Assembly (NCBI RefSeq): GCF_008065115.1
Contig: NZ_CP042913.1
Location: 2,392,338 to 2,456,337, forward strand
Length of the DNA stretch: 64,000 nucleotides
Direction of reading: 5' to 3'
Source: Bythopirellula goksoeyrii
Lineage (GTDB): Bacteria > Planctomycetota > Planctomycetia > Pirellulales > Lacipirellulaceae
Under the pieces are notes generated by a model. The model saw nothing but the letters and a program-made list of their open reading frames with translations, was not told where the DNA came from and made no database searches. A program made the position numbers and the translations under genes. This document shows positions 44,984 through 53,549 of the stretch, in pieces. Within the stretch, counting starts at the first letter, position 1. The number at the start of each line of letters is the position of its first letter.

Positions 44984-46102
44984 ATGGCGATTGCACAGTT
45001 GACAAGAATGCTTGGCGTCGAGCGCAAATACAACCGATTGCGGACCTATCTCACCACGAGTGAGGAGTTTTTGCGGGAAGAGATACTTGAGTTTCATTTC
45101 TTCCAATTCAATTCGGGCAACGCGAAGTATTTTCTTCAGAACGACCAACCGCTTGATGTACAGATTGCCGAACTGCCTCACTATCAGGTCGCAGAGTCAG
45201 TTCGCTCTGGCGATAGCATGGCGATTGAAAAAGCGAAGCGAGAGTATCTCAAGTATCTGGAATTTAGCTGGCCTAGCCACGGCATTGAAACCAGTCCAAG
45301 TAATCTGGAAGAGAAATACGATCGATTCGTCGACTTAGTCCAAAAGACCGAAGCAGCGGGCAAGCTCAATGCCACGGTCATCTTGACAAAGATTCCCGGC
45401 CTGCAGGGCTACTTCGTAGTCGATGGAAATCATCGGTGCAGTATCGCCGCTGCGCTTGGACTTCCAGTAAACGCAAAAGTACTCGGTTTTCCTGATGTGT
45501 TCGACCAGTATATGCGTGTCGACGAATTTTATGGGACGAATAACAAGAACTTGCCATACCAAAGTATCTATATTGACAAAGCCATCGTAAGGCATGGACG
45601 TCGTGAAGATATCTACGACCGGCTCGCCACGTTGCCACCAGAGTTGTTAGGAGGGAAAACAGTCCTTGATGTCGGGTGCAATATTGGCATGAATGCCATC
45701 GGAGCCTACAAATCTGGAGCACGCAAGGTAGTCGGCTTAGAAGTTTCTGGAAGAATTGTGAACTTTGCCACGCGTTTTGCCATGTTTGACCAATGTTACC
45801 CCAACGTTGAGTTTCGCCAATTCAATGTTGATTCAGATCAGTTGAATGGAGCAGAGCAATTTGATATTGGTTTCATGCTATCAGTGCACCACCATCTAAA
45901 GAATCCTGAAAGACTAGCTCATATCGCTAAGAACAATGTTACCCAAGCGGTTGTTTTTGAGGGACATCCGGATACGAATTTGGACGACTATGCCAATTTT
46001 CTCAATACAGTCGCGTTCTCACGGATTGAAAAAGTGGCCGATCTTGCCACTTCAGTATTTAAGTCAGAATTAAGCCGACCGCTGTGGGTTTTTTATAAGT
46101 AA
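44984..46102 (+). CDS. ParB-like / SAM methyltransferase fusion
   Basis: The ATG at 44984 is preferred to a TTG at 44930. The 372-residue product has a helical N-terminus, a ParB/sulfiredoxin-like segment (about residues 130-172) with VVDGNHRCSIAAALGLPV, and a class I methyltransferase domain with motif I TVLDVGCNIGMNAIG (about residues 226-240), followed by KVVGLEVSGRIVNFA and FDIGFMLSVHHHLKNPERL. ParB-like domains fused to methyltransferases occur in glycan and natural product clusters, where the ParB part is thought to bind a nucleotide. Here it probably methylates a sugar. It lies between GT4 and GT10 genes; the latter is convergent. Confidence 0.82.
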   Translation: MAIAQLTRMLGVERKYNRLRTYLTTSEEFLREEILEFHFFQFNSGNAKYFLQNDQPLDVQIAELPHYQVAESVRSGDSMAIEKAKREYLKYLEFSWPSHGIETSPSNLEEKYDRFVDLVQKTEAAGKLNATVILTKIPGLQGYFVVDGNHRCSIAAALGLPVNAKVLGFPDVFDQYMRVDEFYGTNNKNLPYQSIYIDKAIVRHGRREDIYDRLATLPPELLGGKTVLDVGCNIGMNAIGAYKSGARKVVGLEVSGRIVNFATRFAMFDQCYPNVEFRQFNVDSDQLNGAEQFDIGFMLSVHHHLKNPERLAHIAKNNVTQAVVFEGHPDTNLDDYANFLNTVAFSRIEKVADLATSVFKSELSRPLWVFYK

Positions 46103-46134
46103 TGTGCATTCATGCTGAACCGCGTAAGAGCAGT

Positions 46135-46998
46135 TTATGCAGCCGATATGTTGGACAACTCATATTGCAGCATTTTCGCAATGGCTTGTTCTTGATTGAT
46201 ATAGGAGAGCGCCCGCTCACGATTTTCGGCAGAGTAAGCGCTGAGACGCTCAAAGTCTCTATAGTTTAAAGACGATAGGGCTTGTTTTAATTCATTGATA
46301 CTCTGACAAATGACCATCCCTCTTGTATCGAAGTATTGGTTCACATCCGGAGCGCCCCAATAGACGGGAATCGTGTTGCAAAGTAGACAGTCGATCAACT
46401 TTTCAGAGAAATAGCCCGGTTCGCGACTGTTCTCAATAACCGCTGAGAACCGGTAGGGAGCGAGCCCTTCTTCCTTCTTATCAAAGGACTTAAACGCCCG
46501 ACCCAAGAGATCTACTTCGACCCCAGCTTGTGAAATCCAGGCAGCCAATTGATGACGTATGCGATGCCCTCTCATTTTTTGTTTGCCAGATGCTATCAAA
46601 GACATTCGCTCAGTTTTTGAAACGTTCGCAGCGTTTAGGTCCGACACCCAAGTTGACGTAAGTGTCAATGCTCGGGCATTCGGAATACGCCGTCTCAGCT
46701 TATGGCATCGCGAAAAGATGCGAAAGAATCGTGGCCACAGCACATACATCGCTAGATAGTGACGCCTATGGACCGCATAGGGTTCGGTAATTCTCAGGGA
46801 GATTGAACACTGGAGGTTCTCAAGGGGACGATACAGTAGTTGCGAACTCGGGGGAATGACCAAGTGATCCTCGGGTAACAACTCGCGGACCGTCCCTTGG
46901 CGGATACTCGCTTCGAGTGGCAAGATAAGTTGATCAAGCGGTACATCGGCTAGATTACGGATATTCTTCAATCGATAGGGGAGTATTGCAATTGTCAT
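46135..46998 (-). CDS. GT10 (fucosyltransferase-like) glycosyltransferase
   Basis: The 287-residue protein ends with the GT10 donor-binding region: FSAVIENSREPGYFSEKLID, then CLLCNTIPVYWGAPDVNQYF. This is the alpha-1,3/4-fucosyltransferase signature (ENS...EKL...PVYWGAP). The N-terminal half is short and diverged. GT10 enzymes use GDP-L-fucose; no GDP-fucose pathway genes are in the window, whereas a GDP-mannose 3,5-epimerase-like gene is, so GDP-L-galactose is a possible donor (inference). Its ATG overlaps the upstream stop by four bases, so it is coupled to the pyruvyltransferase gene. Confidence 0.85.
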   Translation of the reverse strand: MTIAILPYRLKNIRNLADVPLDQLILPLEASIRQGTVRELLPEDHLVIPPSSQLLYRPLENLQCSISLRITEPYAVHRRHYLAMYVLWPRFFRIFSRCHKLRRRIPNARALTLTSTWVSDLNAANVSKTERMSLIASGKQKMRGHRIRHQLAAWISQAGVEVDLLGRAFKSFDKKEEGLAPYRFSAVIENSREPGYFSEKLIDCLLCNTIPVYWGAPDVNQYFDTRGMVICQSINELKQALSSLNYRDFERLSAYSAENRERALSYINQEQAIAKMLQYELSNISAA

Positions 46999-47831
46999 AC
47001 TGAGACTCCGACTTCAACTCGGTTTGTAGCAAGTGACAAGGACGCACAGGCATTACTTATTGCGGTGCGATACTGCTGTTTTGAATATTTGAATTGGCCG
47101 ATCATGAATGGGTATTGCGAAGGATGTTGAAAGATGTCTTCGTTCGCAGCGAAAAATGGCTTTTCTTGATCAAGCGTAGAGAAATAGTCGTCAAATTTGA
47201 ATCTCCCTCCAGCCATCGAATCCGAGGGTGCGAGCCATAAATTAGGAATCTGCAATGCGTCTGCCACAATCAAACCGTGCAATGATTGACTCACGATTCT
47301 TTCACAGGAAGCAATTTCTTCCACGACTCTCCACGGAGATTGCATGGGGCTGATCAGATGGGTGTAGCGACCGTACTTTGCCTTCATCGCGGAGATATTC
47401 AGTACATGCGATACCAATCCGATTTCATGCTTCTTTCGAATTGGCTTATCGAATAATTGATCGACCAAAACGAGGGGGTCCCCTAGCAGGACATGATCGC
47501 CGCAGCCGGCGAGTTCGAGACTCCTTTGACCGCGGACACTGACAACCCTCGTCTGTTTCGGCAACGGTCCAGAATCGGGTTTGAGATAACCGGAACCTAT
47601 TACGATTGAAGACGGCGTTGCACTTTCGAGGATGCTACCTACGCCGAGGAGGTGAGGTTGGGAACGATTCGTGGCGAAGCGGACTTGCTGGTCACTAAGC
47701 CGCTCCAGAAACGAAGGGTTGATGTCGTCACCGAAATTTGGTCGACCGACATGCCAAAAAAGGGGGAGATTCGCCGTCGATTTTAGGCGCCAACTCCAGT
47801 ATCGTCTCGCCTTTTCGATTTTACGATGCAT
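46995..47831 (-). CDS. Polysaccharide pyruvyl transferase family protein
   Basis: The 278-residue protein opens with a basic N-terminus and LPLFWHVGRPNFGDDINPSF, the NFGD motif typical of the pyruvyltransferase (CsaB/WcaK) superfamily. Further features are HLLGVGSILESA, VVSVRGQRSLELAG and the histidine-containing IVSQSLHGLIVADAL with the family SxH site. Such enzymes use PEP to add a 4,6-ketal pyruvate to a sugar, making the polymer acidic. It overlaps the GT10 gene by four bases and follows a GT25 gene. Confidence 0.87.
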   Translation of the reverse strand: MHRKIEKARRYWSWRLKSTANLPLFWHVGRPNFGDDINPSFLERLSDQQVRFATNRSQPHLLGVGSILESATPSSIVIGSGYLKPDSGPLPKQTRVVSVRGQRSLELAGCGDHVLLGDPLVLVDQLFDKPIRKKHEIGLVSHVLNISAMKAKYGRYTHLISPMQSPWRVVEEIASCERIVSQSLHGLIVADALQIPNLWLAPSDSMAGGRFKFDDYFSTLDQEKPFFAANEDIFQHPSQYPFMIGQFKYSKQQYRTAISNACASLSLATNRVEVGVSV

Positions 47832-47847
47832 ACGCCGGATCCGTTAT

Positions 47848-48588
47848 CTAAAAGCTGATTTGGGCACTCCGACGAGCGCAGCTCGCCAGTTTGTGCCTAT
47901 AAAGCGGGCGGAGTATTTCTCTCTTTAGCGTTTCTCTCCATGACTTTCGCTTCCCAATGCAACTCCCTCCGAGTTGAGCAGACCTTTCGGTGATTCCGCC
48001 CGGATAAACACTAATTGGCTGCACACCCGTTTGCCATGTCATTTGCAAGAACGCATCGACGGGCCGATCAAATCGCTGAGTATGTTCCAATAACGATTTT
48101 GCCGCGTTCTGTCCAACCAATTGTCCGATCATTCCCAAGCCGGTCACCTCGGGCACAATGAGCCGGTGAGTTGCCGTAGAAGCACGAATTGATGCAGCTC
48201 TCTCACGGCATTTTTGAGGAAACCGAACATAGTCTTCCAGAGTAAAATGTCGTAGCGCAAGGTCGAAGGCGGAATTAAAAACAGTCACGTCAAGTTCGAC
48301 ATCGTCTTCTAGGATTAGACCCCCATCAAGATTCTGATCGACGATCGCTTGCCAGCACTTACGATGGCTATAGAAACAGGCTATCTCTGCCAACCTCAGC
48401 TGGAAAGGATAGGACGGCTTAAAGTGTGAGCAGTCTCTTCTCTCGCGAACACTCTCATTCTCAAGTGCTTCACTATCGACCGCTTCTACGACCTCTACGG
48501 GAATCGGACATTGCTGCTTAAGACGCTCGACCTGTTCATGCCGATCCGTTGCTCGTTCCAGGTGGACAATAAATGCTTTGACGTTCAT
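47848..48588 (-). CDS. Glycosyltransferase family 25
   Basis: The 246-residue protein starts MNVKAFIVHLERATDRHEQV, has LRLAEIACFYSHRKCWQAIV and the DxD site in GGLILEDDVELD. This is the layout of GT25 enzymes (LPS beta-1,4-galactosyltransferases and the procollagen galactosyltransferase group). It is likely to transfer a hexose such as galactose in the cytoplasm. It lies 16 bases before the pyruvyltransferase gene and is probably in one operon with the GT10 gene. Confidence 0.88.
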   Translation of the reverse strand: MNVKAFIVHLERATDRHEQVERLKQQCPIPVEVVEAVDSEALENESVRERRDCSHFKPSYPFQLRLAEIACFYSHRKCWQAIVDQNLDGGLILEDDVELDVTVFNSAFDLALRHFTLEDYVRFPQKCRERAASIRASTATHRLIVPEVTGLGMIGQLVGQNAAKSLLEHTQRFDRPVDAFLQMTWQTGVQPISVYPGGITERSAQLGGSCIGKRKSWRETLKREILRPLYRHKLASCARRSAQISF

Positions 48589-48656
48589 TCTAGATCTCGG
48601 TAAGAGTAAACCTATTCAACCGGATGCGAAGGAATTTAAATGGCAACGTGGGTGAC

Positions 48657-49496
48657 CTAGGCGGCTCTATTGAAATACCTTTGATATCTTTTATGAAAGC
48701 TTTGATGAAGACGTGTCAGAAGTGATCTTCTTCTTGAGTTTTCCCCGGCAGCAAAGGAAACGCTAACCGTGTTGCAGACAACTTTTTCATCGAGTTCCCT
48801 GCCGACATTTCGATAGTGATTGACCTCGCCTGAAAACGGTACCTCACGAATCTTCCGTGCTAGCTCACCCTCTCTGACCCAGAATGAATTGACGCCGATC
48901 GTGCGTGCGATTTCATATCCTTGAGCAGTGAGTAGCTTTCGCACCATGCTTTCCGCTTCATGTTGTTTGTGGTCTGACTCGACTACGAGCACACGAACAT
49001 TGTATTTGTCGAAATCAAGGCCACGCAACGCAGCAAGCTCAGCACCTTCAATATCAATCGACATGATGTCAATCGTTGCAGGAGCACGAGCCTCATCAAG
49101 CAGAGTCGTAGTGCGTGCAGTCCTGACCTTAGTTTCGCGATAGCTGTGCGCTGTCACTTCAGAACGCCGCTGGATGAAGTAATCTCGTTGTGCTGGGTCA
49201 AACGTGGAGAGGGAGCCACGGGGAGTTTCGTAGAAAACAACTTCGCCGTCCTCTTCGGAAACAGCGGCCCGAATACAAGTCGATCCTTTGCGGTTTGTTT
49301 TGAGAGCGTCGAAGAGTCCCGAATGCGCTTCGACCAACAGACCACTCCAGCCCCGTTGTTCGAAATAGTAGGTATTCGACAAATGCACACCATCGTGGCT
49401 GCCGAGTTCGACGTAGTATCCTTCTTTTTGTCCTGCAAACACCTTATCAAGCAAGATGTCCTCGCCGTGCTGGCTACAATACGCTGATTTATTCAT
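48657..49496 (-). CDS. FkbM family methyltransferase, second copy
   Basis: The 279-residue protein has the motif I region GYYVELGSHDGVHLSNTYYF, then WSGLLVEAHSGLFDAL, IDIMSIDIEGAELAALRGLD and VLVVESDHK, the FkbM layout with SAM-binding and Asp-Glu sites. It starts with AYCSQHGEDILLDKVF, typical of a clade found in glycan clusters. It probably methylates a sugar hydroxyl. It sits between a GT4 gene and a GT25 gene on the same strand. The C-terminal 30 residues are basic. Confidence 0.88.
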   Translation of the reverse strand: MNKSAYCSQHGEDILLDKVFAGQKEGYYVELGSHDGVHLSNTYYFEQRGWSGLLVEAHSGLFDALKTNRKGSTCIRAAVSEEDGEVVFYETPRGSLSTFDPAQRDYFIQRRSEVTAHSYRETKVRTARTTTLLDEARAPATIDIMSIDIEGAELAALRGLDFDKYNVRVLVVESDHKQHEAESMVRKLLTAQGYEIARTIGVNSFWVREGELARKIREVPFSGEVNHYRNVGRELDEKVVCNTVSVSFAAGENSRRRSLLTRLHQSFHKRYQRYFNRAA

Positions 49497-49539
49497 AACG
49501 AGTGGTTCCTTAGTGGCTACATGTGAATTATGACATCAC

Positions 49540-50676
49540 TCAAGCAGCATTCCGAAGTTCCCAAAGCTGTTGGTAGACTTGTCCGATTCCTTCAATTTCT
49601 TGGGTGACGCTAAACTCCTGCTCGACAGTTTCTCGTGCCCCTCGCGACATATCTTCTGCCAGATTAGGATCATCGAGAATCTCTTCGACTGCATCACACA
49701 CCTTTTCTATGTCGTTGATCGGCACTAGCCGACCACTCTTGCTATTGGCCACAAATGTGGCAAACGCGCCCGTATCACTGACTACCACAGGAGTACCTGA
49801 GGCCATCGCTTCGAGGGGAGTCATGCCGTAGCCTTCGTAACGTGGCACAGCAACCAGTAGCGTCAACGCGGAGAGGATTTCAGGCAGCTTTTGTTTCTCG
49901 ATCTCCCCCGTAAAACAAATTCGACCTTCGAGTCCTGCCTCAGCTATGCGACGTTTCAGCGCCTGTGAGAATCGAGCAAACTTCGCCTCGGTCTTTCCGA
50001 TAATTAGAGCGGTCACTTCGGGATGATGCGGTAAAATTCGGATCATTGCCTCGACGAAGAGATCCGTCCCCTTTTCTGGTCGGACTCGACCAACCGTGGC
50101 GATCCCTCGTTTGCCTGAAAAGCCTGTCGCTTGCCAGGCGCTAGCGCGATCTACTGCCGGTTGAAAACTCGATGTATCGACGCCGTGCGGTACGACGGCG
50201 ACTACATTCGGCACAAATCCCGCCGCCCTTGGCGAAGTAGCGACAACCGCGTCCATTCTCGAAATCAAAAATCTCGGCAACGCCGAGTGGCGACGAATTG
50301 CGGCCGAAGTAAAAACCGTCTTGATCGGCAACCGCAGCAGATCGCGAGCAACCAGTGCCCAAAACATTTCACAATTCCGACGCACATGCCAAATAATACA
50401 TGGCCTGTTTCTTGGCGCCCTAAAGGAACTGAGGATCGCTTGTCTTATTGAGACGGGCTTCGTATTGACTGCAGGGAGTGGGTTCCCGCAAAAAAGTGTC
50501 TTGTAATTCTTCTCCTGGATGCGCAGGAGTTGATCTATCGTCGCCGAGACCCCGGTAAAATTCCGATTGAGGTTGGTTACCACCAGTTCAGGCGCCGAAT
50601 CACTAGACATAAGGGTCTCAGGAAGGGTAGCAATTTCAAATAAGTGAAGCCGTCCGCCGACAGACAGACTACTCAT
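49540..50676 (-). CDS. Glycosyltransferase family 4
   Basis: The 378-residue GT-B enzyme has GTVGRVRPEKGTDLFVEAM-like sequence (IATVGRVRPEKGTDLFVEAM), FTGEIEKQKLPEILSALTLL and a donor site VPRYEGYGMTPLEAMASGTP. The N-terminal half holds IIWHVRRNCEMFWAL and VPHGVDTSSFQPA. It is a GT4 retaining transferase that probably adds a sugar of the repeat unit. First gene of a minus-strand run of five (GT4, FkbM, GT25, pyruvyltransferase, GT10). Confidence 0.88.
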   Translation of the reverse strand: MSSLSVGGRLHLFEIATLPETLMSSDSAPELVVTNLNRNFTGVSATIDQLLRIQEKNYKTLFCGNPLPAVNTKPVSIRQAILSSFRAPRNRPCIIWHVRRNCEMFWALVARDLLRLPIKTVFTSAAIRRHSALPRFLISRMDAVVATSPRAAGFVPNVVAVVPHGVDTSSFQPAVDRASAWQATGFSGKRGIATVGRVRPEKGTDLFVEAMIRILPHHPEVTALIIGKTEAKFARFSQALKRRIAEAGLEGRICFTGEIEKQKLPEILSALTLLVAVPRYEGYGMTPLEAMASGTPVVVSDTGAFATFVANSKSGRLVPINDIEKVCDAVEEILDDPNLAEDMSRGARETVEQEFSVTQEIEGIGQVYQQLWELRNAA

Positions 50677-51088
50677 AGCACTTCCAGCGGAGAAATACCC
50701 GGCGAACTAGACCTGATCGCCCAGATTCCGTCAACCTCATTGGAGTGAAGGGCAGGGGAATCATAGTGAAAGTACCATGCCCTTCTCCGGGGGTCGTAGC
50801 CGATCGAATAGAAGCACAAAACCTTTAAGAGAACAGCGCCCCAAACGAGTCGAACAGGCGTTGTGCTAGCAGGTCAATTGCTAGCAGGCCTCCAAGAATT
50901 GAGTTCGAATCATGAGATCGTGAAAGCTACCGAGGATTCTTGATGATCTTGATTCATCGGTAGCAAAAGGACTATAGACGTCTTCTTACAATGTCAACAT
51001 TTTTCAATCCTCCACAATAATTGAACAAGCAGAGAGCCGAAGCACCTTGTTAACTCTCGTCCAACACAAAACGGCAACTGCGCACACC
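50677..51088. other. Divergent intergenic region with a short direct repeat
   Basis: About 412 bases between divergent genes. Two identical TGCTAGCAGG copies lie at 50864-50873 and 50879-50888, separated by TCAAT, each containing the palindrome GCTAGC. It could be an operator. No promoter or gene was recognised. Confidence 0.45.
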
Positions 51089-51829
51089 ATGATCCCTCCC
51101 AATCAACACGCTCCTTTTCCAGTTGGCAGCACTCGCGTACTAGCTCTTGGAGACTGCAATCTCTTCGGCACACATGTCGCTCCCAAAGGTAGTTCGATCC
51201 TCGATAAGTTTTGCCGATGCCTTGAGCAGGCGGGTTATCGCGTCTCCGGACAGAATCTTGCTTGCCAGCGGGCCTGCTCTCGAGAAGGAACTGCTTTGAT
51301 GGCTTCCAGCAAGATTCAGGCAGATATTCTCCTGTTGAATTACGGACACGTAGACTCAAGGATCACACCGATAGCTCGGGGCACGTATCCCTACATTACT
51401 GAGGTGGGTTTGAAGACAACGAGTCGCAAACTGCTGAATCTCAAGAAATTCCGTTCGGGCAACATATCACCCCGAAGCGTCGTTTCAGGAGAAACCTTAG
51501 TGCCAATCGCCGATTTTTGCTCCAACATTCAGCGGATGATCAAGTTCGCTCGCAAAGCGAATCCCGGCGTGTGGATCCTGCTCTGGGGGAGTCCACCCCT
51601 ACAACACAATGCCCAACACAATGAGCAACTTTTGAGATACAACGCCGAATCGCACGACATCGCCACGCGGATGGGAGCGACCTACCTTCCTACAAAGCCA
51701 GTCATCGACAATCTCTCTTTTTCTGAGGAACTCCGCGGCAAGCAGCGCTTCAGCGAAGTTGCAACCACATCCATTGCTGCGGAGATGGCCCACGCGTATC
51801 TCTCCCAACGGCAACGCACGGCTGCATAG
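51089..51829 (+). CDS. SGNH-fold-like protein in the glycan cluster
   Basis: The ATG at 51089 is preferred to a TTG at 51047. The 246-residue product has no signal peptide. It opens with STRVLALGDCNLFGTHV, which resembles SGNH block I (GDS), but with Cys in place of the nucleophilic Ser, and then ADILLLNYGHVDSR, comparable to block III. No clear DxxH block was found. Similar proteins occur in surface polysaccharide clusters. If the fold is right it may be a diverged hydrolase or acyltransferase, or inactive. It is followed closely by the ELM1-like gene. Confidence 0.5.
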   Translation: MIPPNQHAPFPVGSTRVLALGDCNLFGTHVAPKGSSILDKFCRCLEQAGYRVSGQNLACQRACSREGTALMASSKIQADILLLNYGHVDSRITPIARGTYPYITEVGLKTTSRKLLNLKKFRSGNISPRSVVSGETLVPIADFCSNIQRMIKFARKANPGVWILLWGSPPLQHNAQHNEQLLRYNAESHDIATRMGATYLPTKPVIDNLSFSEELRGKQRFSEVATTSIAAEMAHAYLSQRQRTAA

Positions 51830-51837
51830 GATTTACC

Positions 51838-52878
51838 ATGCAAATCGGGGAATCAACAGGTCATTCCCGCGCAGGCGGGAACCTAGTCACTACGCGGAGT
51901 CGAATGGATCCCCGACCGTGCGGAGATGACGCTTCCCTACGCAGGGATGTCAATCCAGCAAGTTGCACAGTCATCTGGCGATTCCACGACGACAAATCAG
52001 GTCACATCAATCAAACTCGTGGTCTCGTCAAAGCCATAGCGGAGATCACGCCTGTCGAAACTTTCGACTTGCCTTGCTTCTCTCGTAGACAAAGTTGTCT
52101 CTGGTGGCTGGGGAATCAGTTTCCCCCGGGCGAAAATCTTAAACGGCCGGACCTCATTCTAGGTGCAGGCCACGCCACCCACTTCGCCCTTCTGGCGGCA
52201 CGTCGACACAACGGCGGCAAGGCAGTTGTGTTAATGAAACCTTCGTTGCCCCATTGGCTGTTTGATCTTTGCATTGTTCCCGACCAGGACGGCCTCGAAA
52301 AATCCGAGAATGTGATTCTCACTCGCGGCGTCCTCAATGTCGTTAACCCCTCGCGGTCGCAGCAACAGGAACGCGGACTGATCCTCATTGGCGGCCCCTC
52401 CTCCGCTCATGGCTGGGACAACCCATCCATCATCAATCAGATTGGAGCCATTGTCAGCAACCAACCCGACGTCAACTGGCATCTCACCACATCGCGCCGC
52501 ACTCCCGCTGATCTAGTGATGTTACTAGAGCACCTTCCTCTGCCAAATCTCACAGTTGTGCCCCATACCAGCACGAGCCTCAACTGGGTGCCCGAACAAC
52601 TCACTCATTCGTCACAAGTTTGGGTCAGCGAAGACAGTGTCTCGATGGTCTCTGAAGCACTAACCAGTGGCGCAAGCGTAGGCTTGCTGGAAGTGCCAGA
52701 GAACTACGAGGGTCGTGTTTCCCAAGGAGTGCAAAAACTGCGCGACCTTGGCTGGGTCACGCATTTCACCGACTGGGACCGCACCCGCCCCATCTCCACA
52801 ACGCGAGTGAACTTGAATGAAGCCCAACGGTGCGCTACACTTCTCTGCAACAAATTCGATCTTGTCAGAACAGTTTGA
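51838..52878 (+). CDS. ELM1-family protein with a palindromic insertion near the start
   Basis: The 346-residue product has the ELM1 (PF06258-type) family core from about residue 45: VIWRFHDDKSGHINQTRGLV, ILGAGHATHFALLAARR, GLILIGGPSSAHGWD and WVSEDSVSMVSEALTSG. ELM1 proteins look like GT-B nucleotide-sugar enzymes and are often found with lipid A and glycan genes, though the mitochondrial name is misleading. Residues about 8-40 are encoded by a palindromic repeat (see 51861-51929) and carry nothing typical of the family. The ATG is supported by AGGAT about six bases upstream, eight bases after the previous stop. Confidence 0.85.
   Translation: MQIGESTGHSRAGGNLVTTRSRMDPRPCGDDASLRRDVNPASCTVIWRFHDDKSGHINQTRGLVKAIAEITPVETFDLPCFSRRQSCLWWLGNQFPPGENLKRPDLILGAGHATHFALLAARRHNGGKAVVLMKPSLPHWLFDLCIVPDQDGLEKSENVILTRGVLNVVNPSRSQQQERGLILIGGPSSAHGWDNPSIINQIGAIVSNQPDVNWHLTTSRRTPADLVMLLEHLPLPNLTVVPHTSTSLNWVPEQLTHSSQVWVSEDSVSMVSEALTSGASVGLLEVPENYEGRVSQGVQKLRDLGWVTHFTDWDRTRPISTTRVNLNEAQRCATLLCNKFDLVRTV
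51861..51929. repeat. Palindromic element inside the ELM1 5' coding region
   Basis: Arms TCATTCCCGCGCAGGCGGGAACC (in two parts, 51861-51883) and its near-complement ending GGAGATGA (51906-51929) form a degenerate inverted repeat of the common TCATTCCCGC...GCGGGAATGA type. Such elements are usually intergenic. Here it lies inside the open frame without breaking it. Confidence 0.75.
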
Positions 52879-53204
52879 ATGGCACAGCGCAAACCTATGC
52901 CTACTTTTTTGTGACTTTTTGTGCTACTAACGACACAAATCTTCGAAGCATACGCAAATTCATCTCAGTTGAAATCAAAGAGGGGAAATTAGACGCGGAC
53001 AAACGCGGATTTAGCGGATTACCACGGATCATTCGTGAGTTGAATTCTCTTGACATCCGCGTAAATCCGTCCGATCAGCGATCATCCGCGTCTAGTTTCT
53101 TCCTTTTAATTTGGTTGCGGCAAGTGACCGCGCTGTGCTTTTCGTGGCTATCTTAGGTGTAGATAGTACTACTTGTCTCATTCACCACCGAGTTGGTTTG
53201 TAAC
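52879..53204. other. Intergenic region with a large imperfect inverted repeat
   Basis: This stretch lies between the ELM1-like and cupin genes. Two 40-base arms at 52990-53029 and 53055-53094 pair imperfectly (TAGACGCGGA...ACCACGGAT against ATCCGCGT...CGCGTCTA), with a 25-base loop. GC-rich GCGGAT runs of this type are a widespread intergenic repeat family. No gene-like frame. Confidence 0.6.
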
Positions 53205-53549
53205 ATGTCCGAACCCTATCGCATCGAACACCTCGCCGACTTGCCTCCAGTCAAATGCCTCTGCGGCGAAACGCGCCGGGCCTTTGTCGATGACGCCGCC
53301 GGCGTCGCTTCCATGCACCTGGTCGAGATTAGCACCGATGCCCAAACGCACTATCACAAAAGTCTGACGGAACTCTATTACATTCTTGAAGGCGAAGGAG
53401 AAATGGAACTAGACGGTCAGCGCCACCCTGTGAAACCAGGCGACGCCATCCTCATCAAACCTGGCTGCCGCCACAGGGCCATCGGCCGGCTAAAGGTGTT
53501 GAACGTTCCGGTCCCCGCCTTCGACCCGGATGATGAGTGGTTCGATTAA
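53205..53549 (+). CDS. Small cupin domain protein
   Basis: The ATG at 53205 opens MSEPYRIEHL. The 114-residue product is a single cupin barrel with THYHKSLTELYYILEGEGEM (motif 1, His/His/Glu metal ligands) and DAILIKPGCRHRAIG (motif 2, with the last His). Small cupins of this type bind a metal and act as isomerases, dioxygenases or sugar-binding regulators, and the exact role cannot be told. It stands alone between repeat-rich intergenic regions. Confidence 0.88.
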   Translation: MSEPYRIEHLADLPPVKCLCGETRRAFVDDAAGVASMHLVEISTDAQTHYHKSLTELYYILEGEGEMELDGQRHPVKPGDAILIKPGCRHRAIGRLKVLNVPVPAFDPDDEWFD

